This document shows, piece by piece, positions 50,401-60,542 of a DNA stretch of 64,000 nucleotides. Source of the stretch: Saxidomus purpurata (Eukaryota; Mollusca; Bivalvia; Venerida; Veneridae). The number at the start of each line of letters is the position of its first letter. Position 1 is the first letter of the stretch. The DNA is taken from NCBI GenBank assembly GCA_022818135.1, contig JAFMSR010000007.1:31618561-31682560 (forward strand), in the 5' to 3' direction. The notes below the pieces were generated by a model that searched no databases, was not told the DNA's origin, and saw only the letters and a program-made list of their open reading frames with translations. The translations under genes were made by a program, and so were the position numbers.

Positions 50401-53296
50401 CAGCCAATATATATATTTTATCTTAATTCAAAACTCTAAATCTCAATATATCATACAATGGCATTAAATTGTTATAGAGTTTTGTTATAAAAGCACTGTT
50501 GGGTGTATTTGAACCCTTGCAGACCATTAAAAAATAAATACCTGAAGTACATTTTGTGTATCTTGCATCTACAGCTGGACATCAGCTGTATTGTGAAATT
50601 TTATTGTACATTGTGCTGCCTTCCAAGTGCACTGACTTTCATCTATCAAGTAGAATATATGTGTCTCTGTAATAGAAAAAGGTATAAAACTAATACATTT
50701 TCCTGCCATTTTATAAAGAAATACAATGTATATATAACAGAATATGTGACTACCTAGCAAGTACTGAGAAAAAGTATGCAAGTTAAGTTCAAAAGCAGAT
50801 TTACTTTTTCATTTGTGATATTTAAATAAAGAAACAAAATGAACATATACATGTATAAGCTCTGTTAACAGTATCTGGTCCTTCAGCACATACTTGGTGT
50901 CCCATTTTGGCCCAAATTGTTGAGACTGATGGAGATAAATAGGTAGTTGTATTCAGCATGGTTGGCTGCCTGAAACAAAAGAAAATTCTATAAAGATAAT
51001 GTCACAATTATTATACTAAGTGAATGCTGAACTTAATTTGATATTAATTCATAAAGCATGCAAGCACAGGGAACAATTTACCAGTTCATAACCATAATTT
51101 ATAGCAAGTTCTTGTACTATACCTACTGTGTAAATGCAGACAGTTTCACTTCAAAGTTATAGTTTGCTTCTTAACAACTAATTCCCATACAGACATATCC
51201 ATGTATCTTTGGTGAAGGTAGGTCATATGCAGTATGTATACTAAAATCTGCAAGTTTTGAACAAGCAGTTTATATACCATGATATTTACTGCAACCACAA
51301 GAACCCTTTTTAGATTTATTTACAAAGTATTTTATCATTTTCCAATAGATCTTTTAGCTCTGAACAAAATCATCATCATCACTCAGCATCAACAGCAGCA
51401 CAAATTATATAATATCTGTAACAGTATACACGCATAATGTATTTATAATCATCATAATCTGTATCATCTTTCCATGGATTCTACAGTAACCAAGTTGATG
51501 AAGTAAAGAGTTAGCCCAACATTGAGGCTGTTGGAATTCATTTTCAACCAGACATCCACTGTAGCACAGGTTGACAACCCAAGTTAAAGTCCTTTGCAGG
51601 ATAAGAAATTGTTTTTGGCAGTGAACAGTCAGCCTGGCTCATTTCCCTAGGTCTACAATTAATTGTATCTACAGTATATTTGATTGTATGTGATCAACAT
51701 AACTTGGTTGCTATCAACAAACCGTTGCCGTGTCAGTCTTACTTCCGGGTCTAAAAATATCGAAAAAATGAGATTGTTCTCTAATAACAGGTGATAAATA
51801 AATACTTACGTGATTAGAAGGTGGTACAAACACATCCAGCGTCAACATCAACTACATATATGCGTATCTAACCTTTCAATCGACTTTAAAAAGTAAAAGT
51901 ATTCAGCACTTTGACCTTCGCGGAATTACACCGTTTATGACGTAATCGGTACTACGCAGATTAATCAATAGCTTGTGATATTTGAATTGTCATAGGTTGT
52001 ATACCACGAAATGAAACTTCTTGGTGATTACTGCACCTAAAGCAGTGATTAAAAGTAGCGACCTATAATTCTTTGAAAGTTTACAGATCATTTTTTTCAG
52101 GCAAACGTGTCCAAATTCAAGTGAAAAAATGGCGCTTGTTAATCTCGCGTTTTCTCGATAACGACGTCAACGTCCAGAAGCCCCAGAATTGCATTCCACG
52201 CCACATATATGCTCTACTTTATAACACAAATATGGACATTAAAATAACCTTTTCTTATCTGATTGATTTTTTTAAGAATGATGATATATCTTTTTCGCAA
52301 AGGTCATATGGTGCACTTATATGGGAAATTGCAACTTTGGGCGGATCACCCTATGCTGGTTTAATAAACAGAGAGATGACGGAGTGCCTATTTTCAAGAA
52401 AAACCATGGCTGTACCTGAAAGAGTCAACAGTAAGATGTAGGTTACATAGTTCTAGTTATTTCTTTCATTGTTTAAAATTGATAAGTTTTTAATTTGGAT
52501 ACACACACACGTACGCATGTACGTACTAATACAATGACGTACTTTACGCAAACACTCTCACGTTTAGCGTGGGGTACAATGAGTGTATATAACTGGCTTG
52601 CCCGTAATGTCAATTTCTATTTACAAGACTATTTAACAGGTTAAACACTTCTAAAATTTCATGGCAATCTATATCAACCCATTGAGATTGTTCTTTTGAT
52701 GGTGTGTTCGTCCTCTCTTATTTCATAGTAACCCATCGCTTGATTTTAACGAACACTTAAGTTTAGTTAAGATATAATTTATGACAATTTAATCATGTAT
52801 AAGTTGTAAATCCATTGAAAGTGTTCTTCTGATAGTATGTCCGTCCTCTACTCTTTGGAGAACACCTACACTTCTAAAAGTGACATTTTTGAATCCAATG
52901 TAAACTATTCTGAATTTTTTTTTATCATTTTGTATTAAAGTTTGAAGTGGATACTTTGATTTGTAATGTATTGTTATCATGTAGACATTGGAGTAAAAGT
53001 AACATTTACTCAATCAATAACAGTCAAATATTTTTTTGACGCCAAGCATAGTTAATGGTTTTGCAAGAACCTTATTATATTGTATACAGTAAAATGCCTA
53101 GAAGTTCATGACTTTTTATCATATAAAATATTTTATCTTATATAGGCGTGACTTGATCAATATGTGCTGGAAATATGAGCCTTCCCGAAGGCCTACATTC
53201 TCTGACATTATAGAAATACTAGAACCAGATCTGAACGACAAATTTCACAAAGTGTGTTATTTCCACAGAGACGAACGAAACGGTTGGTTTAAATAG
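32471..53296 (+). CDS. Insulin-receptor-family tyrosine pseudokinase (nine exons)
   Basis: Exons 32457-32497, 33529-33558, 35778-35829, 38704-38908, 39456-39588, 39952-40114, 40849-40978, 52303-52437 and 53146-53296 join with AG/GT boundaries and consistent phases. From the ATG at 32471 they give 341 residues without an internal stop. Residues 46-335 align almost without gaps to the insulin/IGF1 receptor kinase domain (family knowledge): [48 protein letters not shown]. Lys86 (VVVK) and Glu100 of helix C are kept. HRD is HSV (184-186), DFG is GFY (204-206), the helix-F SDMW is TCVW, the first G-loop glycine is Thr60 and the gatekeeper is Lys129. Of the three activation-loop tyrosines only Tyr217 remains. 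Catalysis is therefore unlikely, and a binding or scaffold role is inferred. The protein ends six residues after the kinase core. Exon calls are strong; the start is less certain. Confidence 0.8.
33529..33558 (+). CDS. Pseudokinase exon 2 (30-bp micro-exon)
   Basis: Acceptor ttttgctttcag, donor gtaagt. Exactly ten codons in phase 0, encoding a basic [10 protein letters not shown] stretch that continues the lysine-rich N-terminus. Confidence 0.6.
35778..35829 (+). CDS. Pseudokinase exon 3 (juxta-kinase linker)
   Basis: Acceptor 'attaatttcag', donor gtattg. Seventeen codons plus one base, encoding [17 protein letters not shown]. It joins to exon 4 through a split Asp codon (g|at). The acidic linker leads directly into the kinase domain. 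Confidence 0.65.
38704..38908 (+). CDS. Pseudokinase exon 4 (N-lobe, G-loop, ATP lysine, helix C)
   Basis: Acceptor tttctttttcag, donor gtaatt. Encodes [16 protein letters not shown], the altered glycine loop [12 protein letters not shown] (first glycine replaced by Thr), CVVVKY with the conserved lysine, and FLKEADIM with the helix-C glutamate. It lies within a coincidental minus-strand open frame (38576-38971) that is not considered a gene. Confidence 0.9.
39456..39588 (+). CDS. Pseudokinase exon 5 (beta 4 to hinge, helix D)
   Basis: Acceptor ttttatttcag, donor gttcga. Encodes [15 protein letters not shown], then [18 protein letters not shown], nearly the insulin-receptor hinge and helix D. 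Lysine sits at the gatekeeper position, where the insulin receptor has methionine. Confidence 0.9.
39952..40114 (+). CDS. Pseudokinase exon 6 (helix E, degenerate catalytic loop)
   Basis: Acceptor 'aaatcttatag', donor gtaaac. Encodes [15 protein letters not shown], then [14 protein letters not shown] in place of the canonical HRDLAARN loop: Arg and the catalytic Asp are Ser and Val, while Arg190 and Asn191 are kept. It ends MTVKIG, just before the DFG position. Confidence 0.92.
40849..40978 (+). CDS. Pseudokinase exon 7 (DFG-equivalent, activation segment)
   Basis: Acceptor ttcaattttag, donor gtaggt. Encodes [16 protein letters not shown] at the DFG/activation loop, then [14 protein letters not shown] (the P+1 loop and APE motif; normally VRWMAPE) and the TCVW start of helix F. 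The activation segment is the same length as in the insulin receptor, with no gap. Confidence 0.92.
42018..45765. mobile_element. Fold-back element with 300-400-bp inverted arms, in pseudokinase intron 7
   Basis: The left arm (42018 to about 42340) and right arm (about 45357 to 45765) are diverged inverted repeats. Shared blocks include gacgtcagacgtcaaaaagcg, atatgctagct, gccgtcattat, 'aacgcgaaacgttt' and ttggtcaacggaacga. The ends AGGTAG and AAGTAG (as reverse complement) are flanked by TA at 42016-42017 and 45766-45767. The interior of about 3 kb includes poly-G runs (near 42363) and a tRNA-like fragment (44810-44910), but no transposase. Confidence 0.85.
44810..44910 (-). repeat. tRNA-derived fragment
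   Basis: On the minus strand it reads 'ccgtgatcgagtggttagag', then 'tcgctgacttgtaatttctg' and a decayed B-box (gtacgagccctcc). The head resembles a tRNA A-box region, but the stems cannot be drawn, so it is called a SINE-like relic. Confidence 0.45.
46520..46690. mobile_element. Small inverted-repeat element (about 170 bp)
   Basis: The left arm near 46520-46565 and right arm near 46643-46690 are inverted repeats sharing 'ggaaatagattttacttttg' as the longest block, then an acata(c)cggt block. The loop is about 80 bp. It is a MITE-like hairpin within pseudokinase intron 7. Confidence 0.75.
47815..48595. repeat. Three X-box-like motifs about 377 bp apart
   Basis: gttgcctagcaac at about 47821 and 48202, and gttacctagcaac at about 48576, each followed by 'tacagaata'- or 'gcagaata'-like sequence. 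The motif matches the RFX X-box consensus (RTNRCC, spacer, RGYAAC). The equal spacing suggests a diverged long-period tandem repeat. Confidence 0.5.
49222..50969 (-). pseudogene. Decayed spliced gene of the DNxxGQNKN transposase-like family, nested antisense
   Basis: Four minus-strand segments have matching splice phases. 50969-50894 gives [15 protein letters not shown]...NGTP. 50666-50542 gives [17 protein letters not shown]. 50047-49975 gives [17 protein letters not shown] and AIWLNLI. 49298-49222 gives [17 protein letters not shown], then a stop. YLIDE...KGA, H-DNA-GQNKNN--WY--W and G-H-SI--SFM--G are, from memory, the conserved blocks of a large invertebrate family of uncharacterised transposase-like proteins (I recall it as DUF7869). 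An in-frame TAG sits in the second segment after DVQL, and the third block is eroded, so the copy is probably dead. It lies inside pseudokinase intron 7. Confidence 0.6.
52303..52437 (+). CDS. Pseudokinase exon 8 (helix F to helix G)
   Basis: Acceptor ttttcgcaaag; the codon tg|g completes Trp247. Encodes [19 protein letters not shown], then a region leading to [10 protein letters not shown]. The in-frame donor is gtaggt at 52438. A better-looking donor (gtaaga) lies at 52431 but would shift the next exon into an early stop. Four residues are extra here relative to the insulin receptor. Confidence 0.88.
53146..53296 (+). CDS. Pseudokinase exon 9 (C-lobe end and stop)
   Basis: Acceptor ttatcttatatag. 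Encodes [36 protein letters not shown] and [13 protein letters not shown], then TAG. This covers helices H and I of the kinase domain, including the CW...RPTF signature. The insulin-receptor C-tail is absent. Confidence 0.92.
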
Positions 53297-53484
53297 CATT
53301 ATTACAACATGTGATAATCGTTTTATGCATATTTCCAATCTGTTTAACGTTATTAAACAGATTTACTCAAAATACTTGTCCTCTAAAAGCATTTTTGTGA
53401 AACCGCTCTTTTATACATCCGGGGGGGGGGGGGGATATCTAATGGCATGACGTCCTAAGTCCGTTAGCAATTGTGTATTTGCTC

Positions 53485-53490
53485 AATAAA
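53485..53490 (+). terminator. Candidate polyadenylation signal of the pseudokinase gene
   Basis: AATAAA about 190 bp after the stop codon. It follows a poly-G run (53419-53432) in the presumed 3' UTR. Confidence 0.4.
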
Positions 53491-55810
53491 TCGTTAATAA
53501 TTTGATCTAAAACCTTCGTTTAAGAATTGTCAGCAAATGACCAGAAATTATTTTGCGGTTAGTAGTTCAAAGGTCAATGTCAAATAGGACGTTTGGCTAA
53601 AAAAGCAGGTTCCTCTCGATGATACATTAAAACGCTTTGTTCTGTGATCCTGAAACTTACAAGCATCGTTGTTCATGTTCAGATACATGTAATGAGTAAA
53701 TATGGGGTATGTAGGTCAAACGTCAAGATCACGTATTCATTTTATGTCCAGTTGCTAAACAAATTGAACTTGGTCTGAGATGTTTTGTAAAATATGTCAG
53801 CAGTTTTTCTTTATTTTCAATGAAAAAGAGTACGTAACTTCCAACCTTGCTTGTTCAAAACTAAAACCATGTTTAAACTTTGGTGTCAAATAGCTTAATC
53901 TTTCTTCTACTTGCAGTACACGCCAGAGTAACTCGGTGAATTGAAGAAAAAATCATATAAAATTATCTTAGTAAGCAAGATACACGGTCCTATTATCTTT
54001 GATGGACTTTCAGACTTTCGTTATATTTGAAATAATATACCGAGGGTTGCCCGCAAAACTGTTGTAACTGCGTTTTTATATATTTTCAGGAGAAGCTTAA
54101 AACTTCCTTATTTAAAAGAAAGCAATGTTTTGGCAACATGCTTTGGACATGTGTGTTGAAATTACATTACTTTTAAAACAATTTTCTATTTTTCTATCTA
54201 GACTTGTTATAACTTGTTTTATTTAATAAGATTGTACTTACTGCTGTATTGCAGAACATTTCAGATTTAAACATGTATAGTTGTACTGCAATATAGTTGT
54301 AACTAGACTTACTGCTCTTTTGCAGAATTATCTAGTTCATCTATAGATATTCATCCTGTCTGCAAGACTGTTGTAACTTGACTTACAACTCTCTTGCAGG
54401 AAGTTTTCAACAGTAAAAGTATAGTAAGACATGCAAAGTACAACAGTTACTGCCTTTTGCAATTTGAAGAAAATTGGAAGGTGATGATTTTGTATCATTT
54501 ATTGGAGTAATTAACTGGTGAACAAATGCTCTGTTATATTTAGGTTACTGAAAGGTTTTTTTATTTTTAGTTTCTGAATTATACGTGTATACAGAGCAAG
54601 GTTAAACAGTTTCCACACTTCCAGTTAAGACAAACCTAACATTAAAACATATACTTTTTGAGAGAGCAATACAATATAAAATAACCATTTTATGTTTCGT
54701 GTTATTATGTAAATACATTGATAATCAGTCTGTTATATAATGCTAAAGGCTATGGCCAAGCCAAAACACTTATTTTCACCAATACCTGGGTGATTTTGGC
54801 TTTTTTACATTAATTTAAGTTACAATTACATTATGTATATGAGAAACCCCACAAAAAGGCAAAACTACTTACTAGAAAAATTTACATTTGACAACACAAT
54901 TTTATATACCCGGTACCTTCAGATCAAGGAAGTGACTGGTATTCATACATAATGTCTGCGATTAGTATTTTGCTATCAGTAAAATTAATAGATATTTAAC
55001 TCACATAGAAACATTGCAAAAGGGGATAGTCTTCAAATTCATTATTTCTGTATGCATTAAATGAATACAGTTTATTTCTATTTCAATATGATACTTCACC
55101 GAAAATATTACACTCTGTACTTGTTATCTTCAATTGTACATAACAAGCAAACAAGTATATTATATAGAATGCTTGCTGTTAATGTGACAATAATCAAAAA
55201 CATATAAATTGTAATCAAAGAAGGAATGCCAGTTTCCAGAGACTAAAAGTAGTGTTCCTCAAGACTAATCTTATGCTATTTCAATGTTCAAAGCAGGCAC
55301 AAGAATAAGAAATCTTAAGGGATGTTTTCAATTGTTAAATAATCACCATAAATGTGACTGGAAAGTTTGGTGTATAATTTGTCACCATCATCAAGAATCT
55401 GATTTCATGTAGAAGTATGATCCCATTTATGCGGGGTGATAATTCTGCAAAAAGCGTATTGCTGCAGCAGAATTTGCTAGCATTTGCTAGCATTGTCTAA
55501 CATTTCACTAAAAACAAGGGTCTCCTTGGTGGTTACTATGAAGCCTGTATTGCCATTACGTACCCAACTTTTCTAAACCCAGGAAAAATGCAGCATAAAC
55601 TTAGGTCTTACATCAGTTAATGTGATATTACCCTTCAAAGTAACTATCACAATTTGCTTAAAGACATTCAGCACATGCTTAATGTGACTCATAGAAAAAT
55701 TAATATTACCAAAGTTAAAACTACATAAAGTACTTTGACTGAGTGTATAACAGTTTGACTTCTGTCGTATAAAGATTAATTTAATATAAAGAAAACGGAC
55801 TATCCGAGAC

Positions 55811-56850
55811 AACAAGAGCTGTCTGTAAGACAGAAGGCTGCACTTTTGTCAGTGCTTATGATAAGCAAAACAAGAATCTGTGTATTTTCAACGTGTAAAC
55901 AAGGGCCATAAGTAGCAAAATATAGGAGAGATTGCCGTGACGTCACACAGCAATTTAGATAAGATTGCTGTGGGCAATAACAGTTGTGTTTACAATGCTT
56001 GTGTTCCGTTAATTGTTCGTTTTGTCCTCGTGTGTTTGCTTTGTATGCTTGTGTGTGTTGGTAGTGTATGTTTGTGTTTGTACATGATTGTGTGTTGTGT
56101 GTGTGTGTGTGTGTGTGTGCGTGTGTGTGTGTGTGTGTTGGTGGTGTGCACTTCTGGGTGCTGTGGGGCTCGTTTTGGGGAGGCTGCGTTTTTGGTACGT
56201 GGCATTCCCTGTTTGATATTATTTTTGTTTTTGTGTACTGGAAAGGAATTTTTGAATTTTTATATCTTTTTTGCTATCTGAAGGATTTTTAAAATTCAAA
56301 AAGTTATGAAATGCTCTTGATACTCGTATTTTTACATTAAAAGAGTTACTTACTCTCGCTTTCAGAAGGGTGTCATAATGGGATATAATCATTTCAACTT
56401 CTAAAGTAATGTCTCAAAAAGTTATATCAATAAGTGGGACTCGCACGAAAAACTTAACCGAGATTCTAAGTTGAAAAGGATCATAATTAAAAAGAAACCT
56501 TGACAGAGATATCCGCTCTTGCTGACATGTTGGGTCGTGACATTAACAAGTATTCCTAATTTTGAAGTAATATCTCAAAAAATGGACTGATACGTAACAC
56601 TTAACTGAAATGTAAGTCAGAGTTACCTCTTCTTTTGCCTACAGATGATGCAAAACAAGTATTCCAAGTTTCACAGCAATAACTCAATAGTTTAAGTCTG
56701 GCCTTTACCCATATTTACCTCATATGTATTTTCTAAGTCAAAAAAGGGCCATAATGCTGACAAAAGCCATGTACTTTTTCTTGTCTGTTGATGGAGGTTA
56801 TAATGGGAAATATGTTACATGTATTGTAGGTTTTAAAGGAACATCTTTAA
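55811..56850 (-). mobile_element. Inverted copy of the tandem-core element
   Basis: Begins with aacaagagctgtc, the reverse complement of the 'gacagctcttgtt' 3' end seen at 14630 and 16190. It continues with reverse-complement core units (ccttgacagagatatccgc, ttctaagtcaaaaaagggccat). A GT microsatellite has expanded within it at 56091-56139. The 5' end of the element is missing. Confidence 0.6.
56091..56139. repeat. (GT)n microsatellite
   Basis: Nearly pure gt dinucleotide run. It generates artificial open frames of low-complexity Cys/Val or Thr/His on the two strands. Confidence 0.95.
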
Positions 56851-59127
56851 CGATTTTTGAAAAAAAAGATGCAGGGCATTGCATGTGAATGTTAAAAGTT
56901 TTCATGGAGTCTCCAGTTTTAATTTTATGGAGTAACTGTTTTATGGTTACGTCTTTTGAATTCTAGTAATTCTGTGATACCTTTCTTAGAATTTTTACTG
57001 GCAAGCATGGAAAAGCTGGTTTATTTTAAAAGTTCCTTCAGTTACTTTTACAATGAAAACAAAGACAAAAAATCTTGGTCTTTCATTAGCTGTCAGGGAA
57101 GATAAATCTTTATTTAAAGTCTCAGGATCACTTTGAAATTACATGATTGTACTGATATAGTAAAATAAATTTATTGATAGTACAATGATGGAGCCATGTT
57201 CTTTTTACTCTGAAACAATGTTGACATTTGCCATTCTTCAGTATTCAAGTTCTTTCTTCACAAATAAGAGTTGCCACAAAGCATTTCTTATTCTCTGCAA
57301 ATACTTGCTCTATTTCTAACATATTTTTATTAAATTAAAAAGCATAGTTAGGAATGTTTTTGGTACAAGTAAGGTCATTTCCTTCAGGACATATAAACTA
57401 ATTGTAACTGTGCTCCTAGAACTTGAAAGAGAATTTGTGCATTATGAATAAAGGCCTGAAAAGCTCATAAAACATCTGTAGTACCATCAGGACATTGTAT
57501 CACAAGACTAAGTATTCTAACAATTGTTATAAATTACACCAAAATGTTTTACAATTATTCAAGTGTTACATAGTATTCTTAACAATTATAAGTTTTAAAA
57601 AATGATTAAGAATATTTATTCCTGGTTAGGGCTATTGATCATTGTCAAAAACATTGTTTTGCACATTTAAGATGATTTTATGGAATCTATCATGCATTTG
57701 AAAAACTTTCAGTTCAGGTCATCTTTGATATGGGAAACTATTGGCAACACTTTTCATCACTGATTCCCATTGTGATTCTTGTTGACAAGAAATATCAATG
57801 TTACAATAAGATTCAATGTAAAGAAAATATTTCCATTAAATATGTACTGTTAAAGCTCACCTTCTCAAACGAAACTTGAATAAAACAAACAAAATAATTT
57901 TCCATCAGCCATTATGACAATTTTAGAGTTTGAACTTTCAGTGTTTTGATTAAAGCAAGAAATACTTTGTTCTATGCCATCACTTTTTATCTTTAGGTTA
58001 ACGGGTCTTTACGGATGGAAGTGATATGATAAGAAACAATTTTTAGGCCTTAAGAATGTTCTTGTGTTGGAATTTTATATGAATTGCAGAGAAACAAACA
58101 GTGCAGTGGAAACGAAAATAAAAACATTTATAAGTAAATTGCATTATGCTATGAGTGGTCTAATAAGGATAATCAAAGGATGATGACTAAAATTACTTTA
58201 CAAACTTCTGGTTTACTTTACACTCAGAATTTTTTTTTGTCATTGAAGACAATGGTAACATAGATAACACTCAGAAAAAAATCCTCTTTATTTAACTAAA
58301 CTGAATCGCAAATTAAAGGTTCACTAAATTCTGTAGGGGACTGTTTTAACCATAAGAAATGCAAATTATCAGTAAGAAAGTCTAACTACTGTTAAAAGGC
58401 AAAGTTTTTGTCACATTAACTTTAGTCATGATCATGTTGTCCATCCTTTTCAAGCTGATCTGCAAATTCCTTAAAAGTTTGTAACATCATTCCTGTGATA
58501 TGCAATCAAAATTTAAAAATGGACTGCTTCAAGTTGAATTTTGATTAGTAGGAAATGGTTTAGAATTTATTTAGATTCATAAATTAAAGTACTGGTTATA
58601 TGCATTCACATTGAAAAAGTCTATTTCCAGATTATATCTACTTTTTTGTACTCTTTAAATTTTTAGCATAAGATGATTTATTTATCTATTTGTAGCAGCC
58701 TTTTGTCAACATAAATTCAGTTACTATCATATTGCAGCAAAGCAATACCTGTTTTCTATGTATATTTAACACTGCAAAATGAGTTACAACAGTTTTGCAG
58801 TGTACACTACCTTGTTTTTAGGTAGAGTTGATCATACAAAACTGTAGTAATTCCAGTTACCACTGTTTTGCAGTTTTTTTGCAAAATATTTTCATGTAAA
58901 TTTCTCTGCAAGACAGTAGTAAGTCAAGTTACTACAGTCTTGCAGGGAGCATTTTAAACAATCTGAGATACAACTTTATGCAAATAATAAATATCTTCAT
59001 GAAAAAAAAGGTATCAATCTGGCTATTAATTCAGATTATGCGTTTCAAAAAAATACATAAGAAAACTGAAAAATGTCATTTTTGATAAAAAATGTAGTTA
59101 CAACAGTTTTGCGGGCAACCCTCGATA

Positions 59128-60358
59128 CAGTAGTCGGAACAGTTGTCAAAATTTGCGTATATCGTGCGTGTAACGTGCGTATAACGTGCGTGCGCTCATC
59201 GTGTATTATATCAATCGTATATCGTGTATCATATCGTATCATTCATCGTGCAACGTGCACCATATACTATACACGATATACGATACACGATTCCCGGTGC
59301 ACGATATACGGTATACGATTCGATGTTATATCCAGCCGTTAAATGTTTTTACAAGCGTGTACATCTCCGAAAAAAGAAATAAAGTGCTGACTTCACATTG
59401 TATTATTTTGCATTCGCCAGTGCAATACGGACAATAATGTCTTTCGGAACAGGTGATAGACAGTTAACACCTGAAATCCGAAATTTAAGTATATATTATT
59501 AACGGAAAGGACATACATTTTCTTCGAAATCTAAACTGTTGTTGTCACAGCGTTATTTTAAGTGCAGTTGACCAGGTATAAGGAAATTCATTAGGAATTA
59601 TAAAAGAAAAGGGAACATCAACTAATTTAGCAGGTACATGTAAGCTATTGAATATTTATCGGGTAAATAAACATAATATGACGAATCGCTGAATCAACGA
59701 TAGTCTTAAAAAATATCAGTTAAAGTCCCAGCAAAAATTAATAAAATAATTGTACAGTACCTTATTCAAATTGCATCTTGTTTAGTATAATCCATGTAAT
59801 TGTTAGAAAAATAATCGCCACTCGAAACACATAAAACACTGTCAAAAAGACAAATGGAATTTTTGTCTGTCGTGTAGTGGCGTTTTAAAGATATGTGTTG
59901 ACAGCAATTAACTTCCGCTCATTTTCTCGCACCTCAGGATCAATATTCAAATATTGTAATTTGTTTCGCACCTAGGTAAACTATGGACATTTTGTAACTT
60001 TCCGAAGTATTTTTACTAATGTGTAGGAACTAATTGGTCTTATTATTTTGATATTTTGATGTTATTAAACTGCATAAGGAAAACAAATTGTTAAGGAGAA
60101 TAAAAACAAACAGATTTGGCGGGGGGGGGGTGGGGGGTGGGGGAGAGATAAATTTAAATAAACTGTAAGAGTCAAAAGTAATCGTATAACGTGTATTCCG
60201 TCTAACGTGTAGCGTGCAGCGTGCAGCGTGCGCTACGTATATCGTTCATATCGTGTATCGTTCTGAATCGTGTACCGTGTATTTACCGTACGTGTAACGT
60301 GCGTACATCGTGCGTGTATCGTGCGCTCCGTGTGACAACTGTTACGTTCCGACTACTG
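59128..60358. mobile_element. 1.2 kb Tc1/mariner-like non-autonomous element
   Basis: The left end is CAGTAGTCGGAACAGTTGTCA, and the right end, read as its reverse complement, is CAGTAGTCGGAAC, a four-base insertion, then AGTTGTCA. Both are flanked by TA (59126-59127 and 60359-60360). CAGT-type ends with TA fit Tc1/mariner. Subterminal regions at 59150-59330 and 60185-60345 are degenerate cgtgta/cgtgcg arrays rich in small dyads. It includes a poly-G run near 60121-60144. No transposase is visible. Confidence 0.75.
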
Positions 60359-60542
60359 TAACTGGCATATCTTTCGGATACAGAGGAATTAAAAAGCAAA
60401 CACCTTTCTCTCAAATTGTTGAAAATTTATCATTCTACGTTGATCACACTTACGTATGAAAATTTGATATAATTTTTACATGATATAATACGTGTTTGCT
60501 GTGCGTTCTTGAAACACTACTAATTTTATCATACACTTACAG

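Larger units (their letters stand above)
54040..59125. mobile_element. 5.1 kb TA-flanked inverted-repeat element with palindromic subterminal repeats
   Basis: Perfect 29-bp inverted repeats, 54041-54069 (cgagggttgcccgcaaaact plus nine more bases) and 59096-59124. TA lies on both sides (54038-54039 and 59126-59127). Inside each end, copies of a ctgcaagac-gt-gtaa half-site recur, many as dyads (about 54285, 54357, 58775, 58848 and 58901). The interior has no transposase. It carries an inverted tandem-core element (55811-56850) and a GT microsatellite (56091-56139). It is non-autonomous, most like a Tc1/mariner-type or other TA-targeting family. Confidence 0.8.

Noticed and set aside
55937..56292. 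Open frames on both strands over the GT run
   Set aside because: Low-complexity products of a dinucleotide microsatellite.
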